Assembly: GCA_001897605.1 (NCBI GenBank)
Contig: MKTL01000024.1
Coordinates: 1-64,000, forward strand
Source of the DNA: Clostridiales bacterium 38-18
GTDB lineage: Bacteria; Bacillota; Clostridia; Peptostreptococcales; Acidaminobacteraceae
Direction: 5' to 3'
DNA length: 64,000 nt
Under the pieces are notes generated by a model. The model saw only the letters and a list, made by a program, of their open reading frames with translations, did no database searches and was not told the DNA's origin. Positions 58,366 through 64,000 of this stretch are shown piece after piece (within the stretch, counting starts at the first letter, position 1; each line of letters begins with the position of its first letter). The position numbers and the translations under genes were made by a program.

Positions 58366-60168
58366 ATGCCGTCAAAACGATTACTAAGATCTGAAGTACC
58401 GACACATATGACGTGGGATCTCGCTCCACTATTTTCATCTAGAGAAGCCTGGCTAAATGCTTTAAAAGAAGCTGAAGCTAGTTTTGAAGCTGTTTCAAAA
58501 TTCAAGGATCACTTGACTACAAATGGTAAAACGACCTACGCCTGCTTATGTGCTTTCGAAATCGCTTACCAAAATGCAGTAAAGATAGGCACTTACGCCA
58601 ATTTAAAACAATCGGAAGATGCAACTGACCCTCAAAATCAAGAGGATAGCATGATGTATGGCGCATTTGCCACTAAAACAGCTTCTTCTGTTTCTTTTAT
58701 GTCTTCTGAAATTACAGCACTCGATAGACATGCCTATGATCAGCTTTTCATTGATGAGCCAAAACTTAATGAATTTAAAAACTATTTAGATGATGTCTAT
58801 TCTGTTAAAGAACACATGCTGTCTCCTGAAACCGAGCGGGTGTTATCTGCCTTAGGTGAAGCCTTCGAAGCGCCATACAGAACCTACAATACAAGTAAAG
58901 CTGCTGACATGACCTTTGAAGATTTTGAGATTAAGGGCGAAAAGTACCCAAACTCCTTTGGTTTGTATGAAACAAAGTATGAATTTTCAACAGATACCGA
59001 AATTAGACGTACAGCCTATGATTCATTCACAAAATCACTTAGAGCATACAACAATACCTTTGCTTCCGTCTATGCGACTGAAATTACAACACAGGTTGCC
59101 TTAAGCAGATTAAGAGGCTACGGTTCAGTAACCGAAATGCTATTAGAACCACAAAAAGTGACGTCTGAAATGTACAACAAACAGATCGATACTATATATA
59201 CAGAGCTTGCACCACATATGCGCAAACTAGCTCAAATTAGAAAAAAACAGCTTGGGCTTTCTGAAATTCGTTATTGCGATCTAAAAGCACCTTTAGATGC
59301 AAGCTTCAATCCTCCTGCAAATATTGAAAGTATTAAGACCATTATAATTGAAGCTCTCGCAGTTCTTGGCGAAGACTATAAAAAAAGCATGGTGCGAGCA
59401 TTTGAGGAGCGTTGGATTGATTATGCAGACAACGTAGGAAAGTCCACAGGCGCATTTTGTGCATCTCCTTATGGCGTTCACTCCTATATCCTAATTAGCT
59501 ATCAGGAATCTATGCGTTCTGCCTTTACACTTGCACACGAGCTAGGACATGCAGGTCATTTCACTATTGCAAACAGAACACAAAGAATATTTGATACCCG
59601 CCCATCAACCTACTTCATAGAAGCACCTTCAACTATGAATGAAATTCTACTAGCAAATCACTTGATGAAAAAGGATGATTCAAAAGAAATGAAACGTTGG
59701 GTTATTCTTCAAATGATGGGGACCTATTATCATAATTTTGTCACACATTTACTTGAAGCTGAATTCCAAAGACGTGTTTACATGCAAGCAGAAGCTGATG
59801 GTCCAATTACAGCTAAATGGCTCAACGAAACAAAGCTCAATGTCATAAAGACATTTTGGGGCGAAGCTGTCGTTGTCGATGATGCGGCTGGCATGACTTG
59901 GATGAGACAGCCACATTACTATATGGGTTTATATCCTTACACCTATTCAGCTGGATTAACCATTTCTACTGCTGTAGCGAAGCAAATAATGTCTGAGGGT
60001 CAGCCAGCTGTTGATAGATGGTTGTCTGTTTTAGCAGCAGGTGGTACGATGCGACCACTTGATCTCGCACTTATGGCAGGTATTGATATGTCAACAACAG
60101 CACCGGTGAAAGCAGCAGTGGATTATGTTGGTGAATTAATAGATGAACTTGAAAGATTGTATCAATAA
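58366..60168 (+). CDS. pepF: Oligoendopeptidase F
   Basis: A 600-residue M3B zinc metallopeptidase that cuts peptides of about 7-17 residues in the cytosol. The zinc motif HELGH lies at residues 391-395 (LAHELGHAGHF), with the downstream Glu in FIEAPSTMNEILL and a C-terminal PYTYSAGL segment. An in-frame TTG at 58354 is part of the ribosome binding site; the ATG at 58366 has GGAGG five bases upstream. It is one of only two plus-strand genes, divergent from the TipA-like regulator, and has its own terminator. Confidence 0.96.
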   Translation: MPSKRLLRSEVPTHMTWDLAPLFSSREAWLNALKEAEASFEAVSKFKDHLTTNGKTTYACLCAFEIAYQNAVKIGTYANLKQSEDATDPQNQEDSMMYGAFATKTASSVSFMSSEITALDRHAYDQLFIDEPKLNEFKNYLDDVYSVKEHMLSPETERVLSALGEAFEAPYRTYNTSKAADMTFEDFEIKGEKYPNSFGLYETKYEFSTDTEIRRTAYDSFTKSLRAYNNTFASVYATEITTQVALSRLRGYGSVTEMLLEPQKVTSEMYNKQIDTIYTELAPHMRKLAQIRKKQLGLSEIRYCDLKAPLDASFNPPANIESIKTIIIEALAVLGEDYKKSMVRAFEERWIDYADNVGKSTGAFCASPYGVHSYILISYQESMRSAFTLAHELGHAGHFTIANRTQRIFDTRPSTYFIEAPSTMNEILLANHLMKKDDSKEMKRWVILQMMGTYYHNFVTHLLEAEFQRRVYMQAEADGPITAKWLNETKLNVIKTFWGEAVVVDDAAGMTWMRQPHYYMGLYPYTYSAGLTISTAVAKQIMSEGQPAVDRWLSVLAAGGTMRPLDLALMAGIDMSTTAPVKAAVDYVGELIDELERLYQ

Positions 60169-60185
60169 AGCTACCCTTAATAAAG

Positions 60186-60230
60186 AAGGACTCTGCCTAT
60201 CAACTAGGTTAGAGTCCTTTTTTCTTTTTT
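60186..60230 (+). terminator. Terminator of pepF
   Basis: A stem of about 13 pairs (60186-60199 with 60205-60219, one mismatch) and five-base loop is followed by a T-rich run of about twelve bases. Confidence 0.92.
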
Positions 60231-60271
60231 TTGATTAACCAGGTACTTTAAATACCTTTAAGCATTAGTAA

Positions 60272-61042
60272 TTACTTCTTATAATAAAAGAATGTCTTAT
60301 TTGATTCAAAATTATATCTTTGTGGCTGAATGATTTGCTCGGTGCTACCTACAAAGAAATAGCTGTCTGAGGATAATGATCCGTAAAATTTCTTATACAT
60401 CTCATCCTTAGCTTCTTCTGTGAAATAAATCATTACATTTCTACAAACTATTAAATCGAAGCCTTTTGGATATTCGTCAAGAAGCAAATTCATTTTCTTA
60501 AATTCGACACATGCTTTAATTTCATCTTTAATTTTAAAACTCTTACCTATTGGCTCGAAATATTTTTTAACATATGCCTCTGGAACATTTTTAATGCTTT
60601 TGTCGCTGTAGACACCTACCTTAGCTTTGTTCAGAGCCTCAGAATCAAAGTCCACTGCTAATATCTTGATATCTTTTAAAGGTAAAAACTCACTTAAGCA
60701 CATAACTAAAGAATATGGTTCTTCACCTGTAGAACAAGCTGCAGACCAGATTTTAGGATGCTTAGTCTTTTTTAATAAGGTTGGAAATATATCTTCTCTT
60801 AGAACATCCCATTGTGTAGGATTACGATAAAATTCTGATACATTTATGGTTAAATAATTGATAAACTCATCAAATGCATCCTTATTCGTATCGATTAAAT
60901 TAAAATAGGAATCAAAATCCTTTAAGCCATGACGCGTAATTAATGATTCGATACGGCGTTTCATTTGTCTTTCTTTATACAAAGAAAGATCTAGCTTGGT
61001 CTTACTGAAAACTCTTTCTTTAAACTTTTCATAGCCTTCCAT
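60272..61042 (-). CDS. cheR: CheR-type chemoreceptor methyltransferase
   Basis: A 256-residue protein-glutamate O-methyltransferase that methylates chemoreceptors for adaptation. The N-terminal CheR helix domain (LYKERQMKRRIESLITRHGL) and the SAM domain with motif I IWSAACSTGEEPYSLVM, acidic ILAVDFDSEAL and FDLIVCRNVMIYF are clear. The ATG at 61042 lies five bases behind a GGGGG run and is chosen over one at 61066. It is not beside other chemotaxis genes here. Confidence 0.94.
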   Translation of the reverse strand: MEGYEKFKERVFSKTKLDLSLYKERQMKRRIESLITRHGLKDFDSYFNLIDTNKDAFDEFINYLTINVSEFYRNPTQWDVLREDIFPTLLKKTKHPKIWSAACSTGEEPYSLVMCLSEFLPLKDIKILAVDFDSEALNKAKVGVYSDKSIKNVPEAYVKKYFEPIGKSFKIKDEIKACVEFKKMNLLLDEYPKGFDLIVCRNVMIYFTEEAKDEMYKKFYGSLSSDSYFFVGSTEQIIQPQRYNFESNKTFFYYKK

Positions 61043-61095
61043 AAAAACCCCCATAGTATAATTCAACTTAAAAGGTATATACCCAATTTTAGGTT

Positions 61096-61124
61096 TTAAA
61101 AAAGCCGATTATTCATCGGCTTTT
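61096..61124 (-). terminator. Terminator of the rpsA operon
   Basis: A ten-pair perfect stem AAAAGCCGAT/ATCGGCTTTT with a five-base loop, A/T runs on both sides. It lies about 25 bases after the rpsA stop and may also serve cheR. Confidence 0.9.
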
Positions 61125-61146
61125 AAATTTCTTTTTATTCTTAATA

Positions 61147-62253
61147 TTATTCAGCGTCTACAGCTTCAGTTACTTCTTCAGTAGGCTCATTTACAGCTTT
61201 CATAGAAAGTTTAACTTTCTTTTCTTCTGCAACATACTCAAGAATTTTAATTTCAACTGATTGATTCACTCTTAATACATCAGCAGGCTTTTCAACATGC
61301 TCTTTAGCGATGTGAGATACGTGAACTAGACCTTCGATGCCTGGCTCAAGCTCAACAAACGCACCAAAATCAGTTAAATTAACCACTTTACCTTCGTAAA
61401 CGCCACCAACTTCATATCTGTCAGCGAAAGTTTCCCATGGCTCTGGTGTTAATTGTTTGATTGAAAGTGAAATTTTGTTTTCGTCTTTGTTAGCATCGAT
61501 CACTTTAACGTCAACTGTTTGACCAACTCTTACGAATTCGTTAACTGGTTTAATTCTTCCCCAGCTCATCTCAGTTACGTGAACCAAACCGTCCATACCA
61601 CCGATATCAACGAATGCGCCAAAGTTCGTAATGCGTTTAACTTCGCCTTTTACGACTTGACCTACTTCTATACTTGTCCAGAAGGATTCTCTAGCCGCTT
61701 GTTTTTCAAGCACAGCAAATTCTTTGTGAGAGAATACTGCTCTTTTCTTTTGTTTGTTGATTTCAATTACTTTTACTTTTAACTCTTGACCAATATATGG
61801 CTTTAAGTTTTTGACAAATCTGTCAGAAAGCTGAGAAGCAGGAACAAAACCTCTGATTTCTTTGTAGAAAGCAATTAATCCGCCGTTAACAGATTCAGTT
61901 ACTCTTACATGAATTGGTTGGTCTTTTTCGTGAATTGCTTCTAATTCTTCCCAATCTTTGTCTACGTTTACCTTTCTTAAAGAAAGTAAAACGTTACCTT
62001 CGCCATTATCATGGTTGACGATAAATACATCTAATTCATCGCCTTCTTTGAAATTGGCTTTCAAATCGAAGTTAGCATCTGCTGACACTTCATTTCTTGG
62101 GATTACGCCGTCAGATTTATAGCCAATGTTAACGATGATAACATCAGCATTAACTTGAATTATGCTTCCTTTAACAATTGACCCTTTTCTTGGAATTTTC
62201 AATGATTCTTCGATTTGCTCCATCATTTCAGCCATTGAACTGTGATTATCCAT
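61147..62253 (-). CDS. rpsA: Ribosomal protein S1-like RNA-binding protein
   Basis: A 368-residue protein with four S1/OB-fold RNA-binding domains (about 18-90, 105-170, 190-262 and 275-348); repeats three and four are most typical (GEVKRITNFGAFVDIGGMDGLVHVTEMSWGRI, GKVVNLTDFGAFVELEPGIEGLVHVSHI). Gram-positive S1 homologues have four domains, not the six of E. coli, and their ribosome role is less strict. The ATG overlaps the ispH stop by one base (TAATG). Confidence 0.95.
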   Translation of the reverse strand: MDNHSSMAEMMEQIEESLKIPRKGSIVKGSIIQVNADVIIVNIGYKSDGVIPRNEVSADANFDLKANFKEGDELDVFIVNHDNGEGNVLLSLRKVNVDKDWEELEAIHEKDQPIHVRVTESVNGGLIAFYKEIRGFVPASQLSDRFVKNLKPYIGQELKVKVIEINKQKKRAVFSHKEFAVLEKQAARESFWTSIEVGQVVKGEVKRITNFGAFVDIGGMDGLVHVTEMSWGRIKPVNEFVRVGQTVDVKVIDANKDENKISLSIKQLTPEPWETFADRYEVGGVYEGKVVNLTDFGAFVELEPGIEGLVHVSHIAKEHVEKPADVLRVNQSVEIKILEYVAEEKKVKLSMKAVNEPTEEVTEAVDAE

Positions 62254-63113
62254 TAAAAAAATACCTCGCCTTCGTTTTCTATTTTAAGAATGACCGACTG
62301 GATTATCCAATCAGGCGTAGACGCTCCGGCTGTAATACCAATGCTTCGTGTACCTTTCAACGCTTCGCCGTTTAAATCATCCTTAGTTTCAATATGAATT
62401 GTTCTAGTTTGCAAAGCACAAAGCTCCGCTAATTTAATTGTGTTTGAGCTGTGTTTTCCACCTACGACGATCATAAGATCGACTTCAGAGGCAAGTGCTA
62501 TCACTGCCTGTTGTCTTTGCTCAGTTGCTAGACAAATGGTATTAATCAACACACAGTCATCAAGTTTTGATTCAAGCTGCTCACTGATTGCCTTCCATAA
62601 ATTAATATTGAAGGTTGTTTGAGCGACAACACATGTAGGACGCTGATCTAACGCAATTAGTTCCACGTCATCGATCGTTTTAATGATTTTAGCCTGATTA
62701 TCGCACCAACCATTAATGCCAATTACCTCGGGATGTTTTGAATCGCCTACAATGATTATATTATACCCTTTAGATGCATAAGTTGAAACTGTATTTTGAA
62801 TTTTTTTTACATAAGGACAAGTGGCATCCTTAAGCATAACACCCTTTGATTCAGCTTCTTCATATACACTTTTAGGCGCTCCATGAGATCGAATCACCAC
62901 TAAAGCACCATCTATTTCATTATCGCTTAAATCGGCTATTTTATCAATGATTAAAACACCTTTCTCATGATAATAATCCGTTACCTGCTGGTTATGAATA
63001 ATTGGTCCAAGTGTATATACCCTATTCTTTTCTTCGATGAGATTTTCTAGGAGCGTTACCGCTCTTTTGACGCCATAGCAGTAACCAGAATGCTCTGCAA
63101 CTCGTATTTTCAT
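62253..63113 (-). CDS. ispH: 4-hydroxy-3-methylbut-2-enyl diphosphate reductase
   Basis: A 286-residue [4Fe-4S] enzyme performing the last step of the MEP isoprenoid pathway, giving IPP and DMAPP. The three cluster Cys lie in SGYCYGVKRAV (Cys12), DATCPYVKKI and NTICLATEQRQQ. His and Glu substrate residues lie in IIHNQQV and in the TTFN region. The ATG at 63113 (MKIRVAEHSGYC) behind GAGG fits the family start better than the one at 63158. The ispH-rpsA pair is typical of Clostridia, where the two are sometimes fused. Confidence 0.96.
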   Translation of the reverse strand: MKIRVAEHSGYCYGVKRAVTLLENLIEEKNRVYTLGPIIHNQQVTDYYHEKGVLIIDKIADLSDNEIDGALVVIRSHGAPKSVYEEAESKGVMLKDATCPYVKKIQNTVSTYASKGYNIIIVGDSKHPEVIGINGWCDNQAKIIKTIDDVELIALDQRPTCVVAQTTFNINLWKAISEQLESKLDDCVLINTICLATEQRQQAVIALASEVDLMIVVGGKHSSNTIKLAELCALQTRTIHIETKDDLNGEALKGTRSIGITAGASTPDWIIQSVILKIENEGEVFF

Positions 63114-63223
63114 ATAAACCTCGTCATTATAACATAATATATAGTCTATGTCTACCAAGGAAAGATGAACATTTCCTTAGAATTTCATTATACTGATATA
63201 GACAATAAAGCGATTACCTCGAC

Positions 63224-63838
63224 CTATTTTTTCGGTACATTTTCAGGTTTGTAATATTTCATATCTGAATAAATTAAATCTAATATTGATTTTGAAATGC
63301 TCTCAAACTCATCAGAGGATAATTTTTGATCATAATACTGTGATAAATCTATTGGCGAATGAAAGACCACTCTTAAGGGCTTTCTAAATTTATAAAAAGA
63401 ATCTATGGTTATTGCCAAAACCGGCGTCTTAGTTTTAATTGCAAGCATCGACATGCCCGCCTTAACTTCTAAGGGTTCAAATCCCTTGTTACGGGTTCCT
63501 TCTGGAAACAAGCCAAGACTTTCACCATTTTTAAGAATACCTAGTGCCAGCTTAATTGCCTTGAGGTCATTGGCATCTCGATCAACGGGAAAAACACCAA
63601 TTTTTGTTAAAAACGCTGCTACGATTCTGTGTTTGAATAACTCTTTTTTCGCCATAAATCTAGTGCTAATCGGTAAAAGTCCGCCAATAACAAAGGGATC
63701 CTGTAAATTGAGATGATTGCCACACACCACATAGTTTTGTGACCAATCTATCTGATCAAAGCCTTCAATTTCAAATTTAAAGAACAGCTTATAGTAAAGA
63801 TAAGCACCCTTTCGACATATCCTATATAATAAATTCAT
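63224..63838 (-). CDS. plsC: 1-acyl-sn-glycerol-3-phosphate acyltransferase
   Basis: A 204-residue membrane-associated acyltransferase that makes phosphatidic acid. The catalytic HX4D motif is GNHLNLQDPF, the second block is MAKKELFKH, and the glycerol-3-phosphate binding block is LFPEGTRNKG. A hydrophobic block VLAITIDSF follows. It lies between cmk and ispH, a common clostridial order. GGAGG precedes the ATG. Confidence 0.95.
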   Translation of the reverse strand: MNLLYRICRKGAYLYYKLFFKFEIEGFDQIDWSQNYVVCGNHLNLQDPFVIGGLLPISTRFMAKKELFKHRIVAAFLTKIGVFPVDRDANDLKAIKLALGILKNGESLGLFPEGTRNKGFEPLEVKAGMSMLAIKTKTPVLAITIDSFYKFRKPLRVVFHSPIDLSQYYDQKLSSDEFESISKSILDLIYSDMKYYKPENVPKK

Positions 63839-63856
63839 TTTACCTCCCTAAGACGC

Positions 63857-64000
63857 CTAACTCCTTACCGCCTTCAAGATTACTTCTATTACTTCTTCTA
63901 TGGTTAAATCAGTCGTATCAATTTCAATTGCATCCTCTGCCTTTTTAAGTGGTGAAACCTCTCTATTAGAATCAAAGGTATCGCGTCTTATGATATCCGC
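63857..64000 (-). CDS. cmk: Cytidylate kinase, C-terminal part (cut by window edge)
   Basis: The last 47 codons of a minus-strand gene run in from the window edge. They read [20 protein letters not shown] then [19 protein letters not shown], matching the substrate-binding (RRDxxDSxRExxPL) and C-terminal part of bacterial CMP kinase, which phosphorylates CMP and dCMP. The cmk-plsC-ispH-rpsA order supports the call. Confidence 0.93.
   Translation of the reverse strand, partial: ADIIRRDTFDSNREVSPLKKAEDAIEIDTTDLTIEEVIEVILKAVRS

Noticed and set aside
1-64000. tRNA, rRNA, prophage or insertion sequence
   Set aside because: No cloverleaf with a CCA-type end, no rRNA-like stretch, no transposase and no phage structural genes were seen on either strand by eye; a tool-based scan was not possible.

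Overview
The window reads as chromosomal DNA of a low-to-moderate GC anaerobic member of the Clostridia (Bacillota). The signs are a pyruvate formate-lyase pair behind a ZTP riboswitch, a MutL with the endonuclease motif of organisms that lack MutH, a cmk-plsC-ispH-rpsA run, a miaB-mutS-mutL ... miaA-hfq order, a YcbA/YcbB-like two-component pair, and strong AGGAGG ribosome binding sites. I cannot name the genus from sequence alone. Nearly every gene is on the minus strand; only a glutaredoxin and an oligoendopeptidase F are on the plus strand. No rRNA, tRNA, insertion sequence or CRISPR array was seen.

Layout. 1-993 holds no gene but carries a ten-copy tandem array of about 26 bp. 994-5440 is an accessory stretch of small enzymes (three GNAT acetyltransferases, a Nudix hydrolase, a deoxyribosyltransferase-like protein) with microsatellite-like spacers, ending in a tyrosine recombinase. 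5700-9112 is a MarR-controlled cluster (RidA-like, SnoaL-like, methyltransferase, MarR, GNAT). 9153-10809 is a permease with a Cys-rich MarR regulator; the same 13-bp palindrome lies before both genes. 11667-17229 is a peptide-type ABC transporter with no binding protein, but with one permease fused to a degenerate M28-peptidase-like ectodomain. 17821-19860 holds a small membrane protein and an AbiEii-like nucleotidyltransferase with a winged-helix partner; the nucleotidyltransferase is frameshifted at a poly-A run. 19904-22945 is pflA/pflB with its riboswitch, followed by transketolase.

25342-37580 is the core RNA-modification and mismatch-repair block (hfq, miaA, mutL, mutS, miaB), interrupted between miaA and mutL by four uncharacterised envelope genes. 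37766-44816 holds exported proteins (DUF6273-like, WG-repeat lipoprotein, transglutaminase-like) and a GHKL kinase/YcbB-type regulator pair. 45157-58189 holds aspartate aminotransferase, a histidine phosphatase, a MarR-nitroreductase pair, a NatAB-type ABC exporter, ahpC-ahpF, an HD-GYP phosphodiesterase, a HerA-like ATPase, an MFS transporter and a TipA-like MerR regulator. 58366-64000 holds pepF, cheR and the rpsA-ispH-plsC-cmk run, with cmk cut by the window edge.

Two kinds of unexplained structure stand out. One is a family of five hairpin elements (43921-57415) that share an internal core while their stems and tips differ in sequence but stay paired. The other is a marked tendency to short tandem repeats (6, 7, 14, 15 and 26 bp), both between genes and inside genes, including a long Asn-Gln tract in MutL and repeat-derived N-terminal tails on three other proteins.
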